Assembly (NCBI RefSeq): GCF_047663525.1
Contig: NC_092590.1
Location: 10,684,001 to 10,748,000, forward strand
Direction: 5' to 3'
DNA: 64,000 bases
Origin: Anas platyrhynchos
Taxonomy: Eukaryota > Chordata > Aves > Anseriformes > Anatidae
Under the pieces are notes generated by a model. It saw only the letters and a program-made list of their open reading frames with translations, did no database searches and was not told the origin of the DNA. Both the position numbers and the translations under genes were made by a program. Shown piece by piece: positions 1-12,240 of this stretch (position 1 is the stretch's first letter; each line of letters begins with the position of its first letter).

Positions 1-3000
1 TCGAAAACCAGTGCAGCTAAACATAACTCAAATGTTAAAAATCTGCAAACTGATTGACATAAACAAGTCAGGTAGCTGGGGAGCCTGGGTTTGCCGTGTC
101 CTTGCCAACGTGTCTTTGGCACAGCAGGCCAGCTCTGTTTTGAAGGGGGCAAAATACAATTTGGGGGCAATGGCTTCACTTTGAAGCAAAAAATGCTTTC
201 CCTCTTGGCTAAGCTGAAGACAACGAGTTGTGCAAGGAAGGATGATTGCTTGCCATATTTGCAGTGTGGTGGTCATCGGCTTTGGTCACGTTACCTTACA
301 GTAAATCAAGAGTTTGCTCAGGTTTTTCTGTTGCACAGTAAGCGCAGCTCAGACCTTGTCAACACAGCAGATGTGCTCCAAGCATAGCCACCAATCCAAC
401 TTCATTGCAGATTGGCAAATGTAATTAAAAGACAGTTGTAACCCTCAAAAGAGAAGGCTGAAATACAAGCTATACTTGAACAAAGAGGTAATTTGCCTGT
501 GACCCAAGAATGAAGCACTGGAGATTTTGGTCTGCTTGAAGAGGGAGAATTAAGGAAAAAGAGATTTGAGACACACACCTGACACTGTAAGAAAACAGAA
601 GAAACTCTTGGAAGCATGGGGATCATATTATTATGGCCTGATTTGAATTAAGAAAGTTAAGAACCTCCTCTTTCAGATTCAGAAATTCAGTTGGCACATA
701 CTAGATGAGTCCACTTCCTTTCCAAATCTTGATAGATTTTAAAACCTAGCACTGGAATTTGGGAGCTCTTGCCAGTCACCTTCAGTTCTTGTCATTTCTC
801 CAATTTCTACACTTTTGTGTGTGTGTGACACAGACTGGAATCAGTGTGGGCTACATGTGGGCTCCCAGAAAATCATGAGTTTAAGGCTAGAAGCTCACGA
901 GGTGCTTGCTCTCAAAGTCATTATTTTTATCAACTTTCCAATTTAATGAACTTCCTTGCTTCCTTGCTTTGCAAGCATTTGGCAGTCTACAAGTCTGTTT
1001 GCTGTAGCTAGAATAAAAATAAAAATTAAAAAAATAATAATTAAAAAAAGCACAGTCTACAGTCTCTTGAGAAGTGCAGTAGAAGTGTGTAAAGGAAAAA
1101 ACAAAAACAAACAAACAAAACGACCACCACCTACACCTGGGAAATTTTAGTTATTTAATCCATATTTCTTGCCAATAGCAACCCAAATCATTCAAGCCTT
1201 AAAAAAAGACATGGATTGTTAGTTCAGCTAGCACTGGCCAAAGTGAATGTGCTGTACCCAGAGGAGGCATTTTACTAACTGGTTTAAAAAACTTGTATTG
1301 TACATGTATGAGTTGCTACAATTCAATCTGGATATGGCAAAAGTGTGGCCCCTGAGAAGCTGGGCACCATTTAACCTGTGGCATATTTTGCAAGTGATAA
1401 AAAAGCATTTTAATAACAGATGCATGTTCATGATCACATTCCTCAAAGGAGAGTTGCCCTTGCAACATACCTCAGAGGTGTCTCACTAACATACAAATAG
1501 GGATCACACTCAGAGCATCTCCAGAAAAAAAAACAACAAGCAACTGCGGAGTCAGATGCATGGACGGGGCGATTTGGTTGATGCCAAGAAGGAAAATGTC
1601 ACTTTGATTCTTTGTCTGCTCTCATGGTTACAAGAAATAACCTAGGCAGCAGCAGCAGCACCTGTCAGCACTGTGAAAAATGAGGTTTTGCTGTTTGGGA
1701 TTCAAGGTGATTTGGGGGGTTTTGAGTGATAGATTCTGCTCACAGCTTTGTGTTGCTTCACGACACGGGCTGTGGACCTGACTGGCTACTCTGTGCTACC
1801 GATGTGTAATTACGTGCTGAAAGTTTCCTTTCTGATCTGCACTACAGGGGGGTATAAAGTGTCCTCCTTGCAAATTCAACTGCCTGACATCAGAAAACAT
1901 CTTATTTTTCTGCTCTGCTCTTAAATTCCAGTTTTCTTTAACATCAGAACATACAGTAATAAAATACACCGAAGCTGAGCTGTCTCTGGGATGCCTGAGC
2001 CCGAACATATATGCCACTGGGGACTAACAGCAGCAGGGTAGGAAAGAGGAAATCTCATCCAGGAGAGGCTGGCACATTGCTGCTACACGGGCACTTTCAG
2101 CTCCTTCAAACTGATCCAGATCCATATCTACAGGATAAACATATCTACAGATAAAACTGCAAGGAAAATAAAAACTGCATCTAATCTTTCATGATCACAA
2201 CCCGAGGCTTCAGAAGCCCCTGCATTGCCACACTGATACATTTCTTATTACAGGCTTGTTCTTTGTGAAGTGCCGTCCACACGAGGAGCTTGGAGTGCCA
2301 AATTAGCAGGGAGAGAGGGTCCTCGACCTTGCTATAAAAGCAACCACATTTAGATGTGATCCCCTAATTTATGTGACAGCGTGTTTTGGTAGTATTTTTG
2401 CAGCTATAAGTAAAGAATCACAGCAAGTAGGTAGGCTGCTGCATCCGTCCCAGTTATTGACAACAAATACACTGTAAGTATCTTACTGAGAGGGAATTTC
2501 ATATGAATCTCCTGTTATTCCATGTTTCCTGAAAGTAGAGCTGGAAAACCCAAGCAGCAGTCCAGCTCCTTGCCTTTACATGAGGGAATCTTTCCAACTT
2601 ATATTTTATTCCCAAGGTTTCATCTGGGAATAGAGAACTGCCATTTATTTATAGAGAAGAAAGAAGTCAACATGCAAAGCTCAAATTTCAAATTCCCACT
2701 GATTTCACTGCTTGAAGGCCCTACTCAGAGCCAGCTGAACATACTTGCCTTTAATGTATGTTGGGAAGAAGCTATATATATGACTGAAAATGCATACCCA
2801 GGGTTTTTTCTTAAACAACCATTTCCATTCCCCTTCGATTGTTTACCCTCATATTTAAATAGGAATATATTTGAGCTATTGTCTTAAAAGCTCTGTGACT
2901 AGATTTCTAGGTGAGACCATGCACCTCTAAATTCTTCTTTATTTGTTTCCCCATCAGTAAGACAGGATCCAGCATCATCTGCCTCATCTTACTGTATGTC

Positions 3001-3242
3001 ATAATGCAAAACGTCACATCCAGATGCTCAAATGAAGGACCCTGTGGGCTCGAATGAAGCATGAGAAACAGACTCTATAAGGGGATAAAAGAAAAATCAG
3101 CTCTTTTAGCTTTCCCGATCTTCACTTGGTGGAACCCTGCCATTGAGGACAGCTGAAGGAGATGCCCTGAACCAACACGGCTGTCAGCTGCCTTGGCCAC
3201 TCGCCCTCCTCGCCCACTCTTTGGGCTTCCCTGGCTATCGCC

Positions 3243-3310
3243 CTGTCTGTATTTATACCGCGCTCCCCAAATGCTGCAGTGGTCGCAGGGGTATAAATAC
3301 TGCTAGACAG
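3243..3310. repeat. inverted repeat able to form a hairpin
   Basis: Two perfect 11-bp arms, GTATTTATACC at 3249-3259 and GGTATAAATAC at 3290-3300, are separated by 30 bp. An outer pair, CTGTCT at 3243-3248 and AGACAG at 3305-3310, extends the symmetry after a 4-base bulge on the right side. The loop is more GC-rich than the arms. Function unknown: it could be a decayed small inverted-repeat transposon, a structured RNA or chance. Confidence 0.75.
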
Positions 3311-3500
3311 CTATACATCACCCTTGTCACTGCTGTGCACCAGTCTGGTACAAATACAATTTAGCACATGGGTCTCCTTGGTGCAAAAGAGGGGTTTTAG
3401 GCTTCTTTTTGACACCAGGACCTCTTCCATCACTGTATCCCCTCTTTGGGACTTTGTGCCTGCATGCAGATTGAGGGGAGCTGTGGTAAGCTTGGGGAAA

Positions 3501-3553
3501 ATCCCTTTTCTTAAAGACAGACTTTAAGAAATCCCTTTTCTTAAAGACAGACT
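3501..3553. repeat. 30-bp tandem duplication (1.8 copies)
   Basis: A 30-bp unit starting ATCCCTTTTCTTAAAGACAG at 3501 is followed directly by a second copy at 3531 that matches for 23 bp. The identity over that length points to a recent slippage duplication. No coding role is evident. Confidence 0.9.
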
Positions 3554-6500
3554 AGTGTTTAGAGCTATTCTGTGGTCAAAGTGCAGTGTTGGGCTTGGTG
3601 TTCCTTGGTTTTCACTCTTGGCAAAGTCAAGCTGGGGAGAGATGAGTGAAATAGGAAGGAAAGTTTAAATAAGTAAGGGGCTTATGACACATGTTTTGCA
3701 CTCTAATTTTATTTTGTTTCATTTTTTCAGAAAAACACATTTTTTTCCCATCATGATATGTGTGGGACTTGGCATAACCTTTTTTGAAATGCTTAGGCTA
3801 CTTTAGGAGTCTCTACATAAGGAAAATGTGTAAAACTTCGAACCAGAGGAAAAGAAATAGTGGGCTTCTACTTCAGAGGTCCATGAAACTCCCTGAGGGA
3901 AGTGAATACAAAACACCGTGGTTTTATTTTGGAGGGAAGTTTCAACATCAGAGCTGTTAAACACAAGAACCCAAAAGGTTGATTTTTCTTTTATCAGCCC
4001 AACATCTGAAACTCCTCTGTCCACTGTCACTGAAGCTGGTTGGAGTATATCATCCATTTGTTTTTGCACCGAGGCATCTGTGTGCGTTTTGGACCATGGT
4101 ACTTTGATTTCTGCTTTCTAAACTCGTTTTTTTTTTTTTTTTTTTTTAGATTTAATCAGGATTTCAAACAAAATGTGTACAAATGAAGGCACTTACTGCC
4201 TTGTGAGCAATCCTGAATACATAAGTTTAATAAATGGGATAAAATAAGTGGAATAAAATAAGCACAAAGGGAGTGGACAGAGAAGAGGGGCAGCAATGAC
4301 AGCTTGTAATTTCTGTGGAGAGCATGAAAGAGACTTGAAACTCTTCCAGGCAATACTTAAAGGCTCACCTACTTACTAATTGCCCTGAACCCTCTTGCTT
4401 CCACTCGGGATAGTCTTGCAGCTGTCCAGATGAGCTGTTGAGGCAGCCTGTCAACTAAATTTAAAGACCAGACTTAAATTTCTATGGCTGGGGTCAGCAC
4501 ATGATATCTGAAGCCAGAGGAGTGGAAAAAGTGGAACCGTCTTTCTTGGCAGGGCTTGGTCTGATGGCTGCAGAGTTGTCCGGTTTTTCCCTCCACCTAG
4601 TCAGGATCTTATTTTCCTTACTTTTTTAACAAAGGTAGGCGGGATTTCACCTAGCAGTTGCACTCTGTGTGCAGTTGTTATATTGCATCTATCATGCCTC
4701 ATCCCCGCGTCGGGTGAATGGGAAGAGAAAATAAAGGTTATGTGCTGCAGATGCAATGTATGTAACATAGCTGATGCTGCTCCTGACTTCACATCCAGAC
4801 CCCCAAGCTGCATTGCTTCAGGCTGAGGCTCAAAGGGAAGCATGGGTGTCTCCTGGTGTCTGGCAGATTAGCCAAAGGCTCCTTGTCTGCCTCTTTAATG
4901 AAGTGTGAGAAACCCTGGGCTGCGCCCCTCCACTCTCCCTGCAGCACCATGCAGCCTAGGAGTCCAGCACTGTAAGTCATTCATCGAAAACCCCACCAGC
5001 ACCAGCTTAGCTGGCGAGGGAGGAACATCTCACTCTCGACTTTGCACATAAATTTTCTTGGAAGAAAATACCTGGCTGGCATTTCAAGTGTGTCCAGGAA
5101 AGAGCAGCGAGCGGGTGCCAGCACGGGATTCTCTGCGTTGATGGATTGCAGGGCTCTGAAGAGCCTCGCACAGCAAGGGCTCAGCAGCACGCACAGCTCC
5201 CATCCCTGCTACAGAGCGAGACCAGGGGATTTTCCTCCCATGGCCCTGTTTGCAATCTTATGGTAGATTCATCTTTTTTATTTAAGAACAGTGGTAGCAT
5301 TCTTAGTTATTCACAGTTCTAATTTTAGCTTAACAAATCAATTCTTCCCCTAGCTTAAAAGAAGTGGACAGTAATTTTCACATCAAAATATTTTCTCCCA
5401 AATATCTTTCCGTTACTTCTTCTGCTCTCCCTGAGGGCTCATCAAGCTCCTGCAAGCACCTGTGATCTCTCTGGAGCACAGGATGTGCCACCATCGTGAC
5501 AACAGACCACATTTTGAGCTGTGAGCAGCTCTGTCTGAAAACACTGAGAGCAAGAAGCTCTCATGGTGTGTGGGTGAAACACAAAACCATGAAACTTTTA
5601 AGTGCACCAAGAAAATCGTAGTGGCAGGAGAAGAATAAAAGAATGGAGGTGAGGGAAGAAGTAATGGGATTGCCAAGAAGGGAAATGGAGAAATAGAGAC
5701 CAACCATGAAATTTAGTAATTTAGTTGTATACTGTGCGAGAGAGGCTGTGGGATTAGTGTCTGTTGGCATATAAAACTGCAGGGGTTTGGAAAAAAATTG
5801 ATGAAGTCACAGGTAGGACCTCAATAAATTCACAACCAAACAACAGTGGTAAGAGCTGAATGTTATAGGCTGTCAGGGGATCATTTCTAGGGCTGGGTTG
5901 GGTCAGGCACTAAAGCAGTGTTCCCACTCGCATGGGGTCTTGGGCACTGGGTGCAGGTTTTGAGTTTTTTTTTTGGAGGTCTGAGCTCACAAGGAGGAAG
6001 CTGAGGTGGCTTTTTCCAGCACAGGACATGCCCTGTTTTATTGCAAGCAAGCAGGCAGGAGCCAGCCAAGCTAGTAAAAGAGTAATTAAGGTGTAGATAG
6101 GAACTAAATACAAAGTACTGAAACAAGGAGCAGTTGCAGAAAGAAAAGCTTTGACTGGGGAGGTGAGAGGCAGGTAGTAAAAAAGAAAGCTCAGAGGATA
6201 GCTGTAGACCTTGCAGGCATTTTGTCCAGCCTATATTTAAATAGCTTCAGTATTTGTGGGTCACGGTATAAACAGCTGCTGCTCCTCAAGGGTAATGTCA
6301 ATGAGGATAAAAGCATAATGTGAATTTGTAAACAGGTGTCGACCTGCGGGTTCCTAATGCAACACAGAGTATCAGAAGGATTTCCTTCTGGTTTTGAGTA
6401 GGGATTCGTAGCACCTTTTCTACAATGGCAGTAGGGAATATGTATGTTTATGGGCTTATTTAAAGAGATATAGCTGTTTAATCCTGAAACCAGGTGCCTT

Positions 6501-7136
6501 TGAAGCACCACCAAAGTCTTGTGTAAGTGATTGTGTACCACCATACGCAGTAGAGGAACTGGGGCCTCTGCTGCAGGTTTGCAGCTTACAAAATTACTTT
6601 GTTTAACAAAGAAGTCCCTGTGTGGTGGGTATATGTAAATGTATGCAAGACGAGGATAACGCTGATAAGAAGGGGCCATGGGGAAGCTGGTTGAGATAAG
6701 GACAGACAGACAGACAGACTCCCTGCAAGGCGCTGCCTTGGAGCTAGGCAGGTAGCAGGCTGCTGGCTGCCTGGGAGATGGCTGTCTGATATTTTTAGAG
6801 AGTTCAGGTGTCCAAAGAGGCCTGTGTGCTGGAAAACAGAGGGACTGAGAAATCAGCTCCTTCTGAGGATTATTTCAACCCACTATCTGCTCTGTCCATG
6901 CATCCACCCGCCCAGACACTACTGCTTAACTCCGTGAGGCCGGGGCTTGTGTGATATTTAGAGGGCAGCATATCACCTTTCCTTGGAGCTGGGTCCAGCG
7001 AGGCACAGGAGGTGATCTAGCAAGAGGAGCTCTGGCCTTCGGGCCCTGTCTGCCCCATGGGGGTATTTCAGTTTCCATTAGCTGACAGGCAGAAGGGTAA
7101 CGTTAAGTGTTGGCATATAAATGTGCGTGTTACGAA

Positions 7137-7205
7137 GCTGTAGGAAAATTAAGGTCAGAGGGGACCTCTGGAGATCACCTAATCTAACCCCCATCTATAA
7201 GGCTG
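7137..7205 (-). mobile_element. CR1 retroposon remnant, 3' end fragment
   Basis: The plus strand reads aaggtcagaggggacctctg then gagatcacctaatctaaccc, which is the reverse complement of the 3' end of avian CR1 elements (the family signature is a GGAAGGGACCTCTGGAGATC-like stretch). The copy is diverged and very short, so it is old. Its exact borders cannot be set by eye. Confidence 0.6.
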
Positions 7206-10200
7206 TTGCCCACCTGTGTGCCTCTTGTGTGGGGTTTACACAATAGTTTTAATCAGTGTAATTATTTCATCATATAGCCAAGGCAAGAAAAGACGATAAT
7301 AAAAACTGAGAGGAGCAAGGAGACAAAGTGACATCAGAGCTCTTAGCTCTTAACCCCCAGCAATATCTGAATTAAACCAGAACTTGAATTCATTGCGTTA
7401 CCTCTGACATGTGTGTGTTTACATCTATTTTTTGGCAAAGTATTCCAAATGTTGTGTATTCAAAATTTGTTTTGCAGGCAGAAATCCATAGTGAGTTAAA
7501 TAGAGCTTGTTCACACTGGATTTGCAGACCTTTTCGAAACAGTGAAGAGGGCTTGGAAAAAACATTATTATTTATTTTTTTTACTGTGATCACTGAAAGC
7601 ATAATTGCAGAGCATTGCACTGCGTGAGTGATATTGTAATTATTTTTGGAAAGAACTGGGGGTCAGACAGCCTTCTGAGACAGGAAATGTGAGACAACAG
7701 ATAACCAGCATTGTTCACAGGACACAAGAACAACATTAAAATAATGTTAAGGAAGTCTTGTAGAAACTTTTTTCTTTCTGCATAATCCTTCTCTTTTCCC
7801 CTAATACCCATATATTCAAACATCCTTTTCTAGGACTCTCATTCTTGTTGTATAGAACAAGCTTTGTTGCTGACATATGGAGTGGCTTTTTTTTTTTTTT
7901 TTTTCCTTTTTAATGATTCCTGCTATGCTCTCTGTCCTGAATCCTATCGATCTTGCCAGGGTCTGGACACCTGAAGGAGGATTTTGCCTTTGAAATGCTA
8001 TGTGCAGAGCAGCAGGGACGGCTGATATCACACACTTTAATTTCATTGTGAGTTTAGCAAGGAGCAGGAGAGGGCTCGGCACAGAGCAGCACTGAAAGAG
8101 GATTGAATAAAAAGTGTCAGGAAACATAACCTCAGCAACAAGCAGCCATAACTCAGGCTCAGACCTTTGCACCCCTCTAGTGGCTGACCCACTACAGGGG
8201 TTTAGGAGAGCCTTCACCCGCCTGTGACTACCCAGATCTGCTGCTGTGGGACGAGCACCCATCCACCTTCACCCCTGCTACAGGATAGCACATACTCAGA
8301 GTGTGATTACCCCGATAGCAGAAAAGTAAAAATAACAACCAAAACAACAAAACCACATGCTCTAGCACGGAGCATGAAGCACACCAAGGGGGAGTCTTAG
8401 GAGCCAGACAGAGCTCTGGTGGCTGCTGCTTAAACCAAGTTACTGGGCCAAAGAGCTGCGTGGGAAGGTGATGTGTAAACCCAGCAGGGTTTTGGAAGCA
8501 GTATGTTTCCTATAAGTTCACTGGTGCCTGCAAGAGAGGCAGCATTTCCTCCATTTTCTCTGTTCCTTCCCCTACACCTCTATCCCAGCCAGCAGTTTGA
8601 TCCCTGAGGAAGGAGGCAGGTTGGCACATAAATTAAAAGAAATTTGGATGCCTGATAGACGTGAGGAAAAACATAGCCCCTGATTTGGGCAGGTAGCCAT
8701 TTCAAAACTTCTGCAGGAATTTCAGTGACGGTGCCCGCAGGTAGCTCTGATTTATGTGTGACATAACCGGTGTGGTTTCTTCCCTGAGGGGATATCTGGA
8801 GGTCCAAAAATAATCCTGGCATGCTTTGTGTTTTTTGGCAAGATGGCACAAATACCTTTCAAATTACTCTGTTCGCTAGAAAACAATCGCCCTCGGGGCT
8901 CTGACAGCGCCAGCACCTGCTGCCTCCCCAAGTTTATGTGCAGCGTGAATCACCACAGGCCTCGCAGTGACACCGGGCCATGTTAGGCCCTGGAGACCTG
9001 GCACAAATGAAGGCCTGGCCCTTTATGGGCCCCACCTGGAAGCCCATCTTCTGCTGGTTGTCTTCATCACCCTCCGTCCTTCCTATAGGAAGCAAGTGTA
9101 AGCTGCTTATCCCAGCCAGCACTGCCGTGGTTCCTGCTCCCTCAGCGCCATGGACACTGAGTGGGCTCTGCCCGCCTGGGTGCCCAGCGCCTCGTGTTTC
9201 AGCTCTCCCTTCACTGCCAGGAGCCAAGCACCACACAGTCTTTGCCACCCCATGGTCTATAAAGGAAGTGAGTGAAGCATGATCACATCCGTGACCTGAA
9301 AGAGCAGTGAAAGCCTATTTCTGTGCAAAGACATAAAAGCTTTTTTCACCCAAAGCACAGCAATAGCTGGGCTGATGTCCCTCACTAGCAAAGGATCTGT
9401 GTATGTTACACCGTCCTCCAAACTGCCAGCAGCTTTGCAGCTATAATCTGCTCTTTTAACTCTTACTGCCTAGATTTCAGCATCTTCAAAATTATTTACA
9501 GCATCGAGCTAGAAACATCATTAGAGATGTCTGTACCTCAAGAGCTGCAGAATCTTAGTAACTCTGAATGCCCTTGGATGCGAACAATGCTAAGCAGCAG
9601 GCACTACATATTTTCATAGTAGAAATTACGTAGCTAAGCTGGCTTATTGAACAGTGCAGGACTTGTTAAGAAATATCTTGGTACTATGAGTTCCCTAGGA
9701 AAGGGAAAAGACAGGTTATAATGTGATGTAGTTTCCTAGGCTGTAGGAAGAAAAGCGGCATAAGCCTGGCTGTGTCTGTTTGCATTAACTATGTACTCCA
9801 GCTTTCCTACGAGTGAAAAGCACACGTGCAAAGGAGCAGGGCATCGAGATACTGAAGCCAAACAAGCTAGCTCTGGCATCATAAGCAATACAGCCATGAT
9901 ACTGAAGTATTGAGCGGGAGGTAAGTGCCTTGGTGGAGATAGATGTGACTGCAGCCCACGCAGCCCTTCCTGCATCTGTAAGGGCCTGGGGAGCCCCAGC
10001 CCATGCTGTGCTGCACAGCATGGGGACGCTCTGGGTGTCCTTGCGTAGCTCCAGTTATGCACGCCGTTCGCATGCCCAAAGCCAGAGCCTCTCAAATAGC
10101 TCCCCGAGAGCCGGACACGCACCCGCGGCTCCTGTCCTGAAACAGGACAGCTGCAACTCGTCTCTGTTCCCCCTTGCCACCTACGGCAGCGAGGCACGGC

Positions 10201-12194
10201 TGGCAAGGGTTTAGCTCTCCTTGAAATTCCCAAATGTCTCCTGCCCTAAATGAATGTGACCCATCTAGACCTCGATCAGACGTCTGCCACCCCCGATCCT
10301 CCTGTGTGCGGCATTTCAACGTGATTGACTTCAGCCCCCGAGGGCTTCGAACCTGCTCTTCCTGACATGGATTAGTGCTGCTAAAATATGGGCACAACAG
10401 ATGTCTCCTCTGCTCCGTAGGTGCCAATCTGCCCCGTAGGTGCCCCTCGGCGCATCTCCCTTGTTGCCATTTGCCAAGGGAATCTGCAAGGTCCCTGCAG
10501 ATGCTGGCCCTGTCTCAGAGATCTACTAAAATTATGCAGCTAAGTATGGGCTCGTTTGAAGCGTGGTTGCAGCATGTAGCCCTGCAAACACTTGCCTGTA
10601 AAAGGCAAGCATCTAAACTGGACACAAACACCAAGTTACATCTGGGAGATGAGAAGGTGCTGCAGAAATCTACAGCAACCCACTTATTTTCATTGAGTCA
10701 TTGAAACAACACTGCATTTCTTTCTTTCTGCATTTATTTTCCTACTAAAAAGCTTAATTAAAAATTACAAAAGGAGGTACTGGGTCAGATGGACTAAAGC
10801 CAAACCTCTTCTGTGATTTCTGGACCCTGTTTTTAGCACAGCTGGGACTCTGTTCCGAACAGAGCCTTTGCTGGGACCATATCATGGGCAGTAACTGTAC
10901 CAGAGCACCTGTTCTGCTTAAAATGGCAAAGATGGGTAATTTTGTCTTTCTGAAAACTTGCAAGTTGCTCGCCTGATGTGCAGAGGTACTGCGTGTTTGC
11001 TGCACTGACATTCACATTAGTAAGCTATGATACATGTGGACAAAAAGGAACAGAACACGTTGTTTTGCCAACCGCCAAATCTGTATTTCAGGTGTTGCAG
11101 ACATCAGGGCTGCCTGGATTCAGGATTTTAGTTCAGTTCCTTTAGTCCAACAGTACAAATCTCAATTTCCACTCCTGATTAAATATTTCAAGCTGAATCT
11201 TGAAATTCCGAAACCAGGTGCCTTGGTTTTGGCTGCGTTGTTTTCCATCTTCAACCACTCTTTGATTTTATGATATAAGGTGAATTTGATCAGGTTGCTG
11301 GTAAAGTTAGCTTCTTTGAGCTCACAGCTCTATGAATGTCTAACAAAGGTCATGATACCCTCCTCCCCGTTGGTTATTAATGCTGCTTGTCAGGTGTAAT
11401 GATCAATTAGTGAACGCACAAGCTCTGTTCTGCTCTGAAGGCTACAGTGAGAGGAGCGATGGTATTGTGCTGGGTATTTCCTCCCATCTGGCAGCTCAAA
11501 GACAGCACTCTCCATGGAGAGATCACTTTCCATATAGAAAGGTCACATGAACTTCACACTTCCCAGATTTTATTACCCAATTTTTGACATCCTTCCTGAT
11601 GGCTCTATCACGTGGCTAGGTTGAGCATTTCATCCTTCATTTGCAGGGATCGCCATGTTCATTTTTGCTCCTTGTCCCCTGTTGCTACAAAAAGTCCTTG
11701 ACCCTGTAGATTCCCACTGGCTGCTCAGCCCCAGCAGTGCTTGCACTTTTGTGCAAACACGTTGCCTGTATTCATCCTGTGGATTAGAGCACTCTGAAAG
11801 AGCTTGTCACTTACACAGCAGAGCCAGGAAAGTAAGCAAGTTTCTTTAGCAGCTGCAGGCACTAAACAGGGCTAGGCAAGACACATCCACCTTCAAAGAT
11901 AAAACTGATAATTATACTTTTATAATGATGTAGCTGAAATTTGCTTTGGGAATATTTTGCAGTCAAACTCTCATCAAGAATGTACCTTGTTTTTAAAGGG
12001 GTACTGCTGTGTATACTTAATGCACGTTTTAGAAAAAAGACACAGCTGCATAGTAACATCTTAATGACAGTGATAGAAACAATGTTGGGGATTGGTTTAT
12101 GGTTAATTTTCCATTGTCAGCTTTTATTAAAAAAATACCCATGATTTAATAGTCGAGTTTTAGGGTGACCAGTGCAGACTCTAAACCAGTACAT

Positions 12195-12195
<1 letters not shown>

Positions 12196-12238
<43 letters not shown>
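12196..12238. repeat. poly(A) run of 43 bases
   Basis: An uninterrupted run of 43 A follows the sequence gtacatc. It could be a simple homopolymer or the tail of a retrocopy, but the sequence before it resembles no gene I know and no target-site duplication is evident. Confidence 0.95.

Positions 12239-12240
<2 letters not shown>

Larger units (their letters stand above)
1..7136. other. intergenic DNA, no gene recognised
   Basis: AT-rich sequence with open frames no longer than about 160 codons on either strand, none with recognisable domains. It holds small simple repeats (a T-run at 4127-4147, GACA repeats near 6701), a hairpin at 3243-3310 and a short tandem duplication at 3501-3553, listed separately. 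In mammals the gene beyond C4orf54 on this side is DAPP1; I looked for its SH2-domain start on the minus strand and did not find it. Confidence 0.7.

Noticed and set aside
2327-2340. TATA-like sequence gctataaaagc
   Set aside because: No gene, CpG island or start context follows; such matches are expected by chance.
6191-6679. 162-codon minus-strand frame
   Set aside because: No domain or family resemblance; length is compatible with chance in 64 kb, and no promoter or poly(A) context is clear.
9736-10233. 165-codon minus-strand frame
   Set aside because: In a locally GC-richer patch with overlapping frames on both strands. No recognised motif, no splice context, and arbitrary composition.
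10335-10360. TTCGAA sequence resembling a tRNA T-loop on the minus strand
   Set aside because: No matching A-box, acceptor stem or anticodon arm around it.
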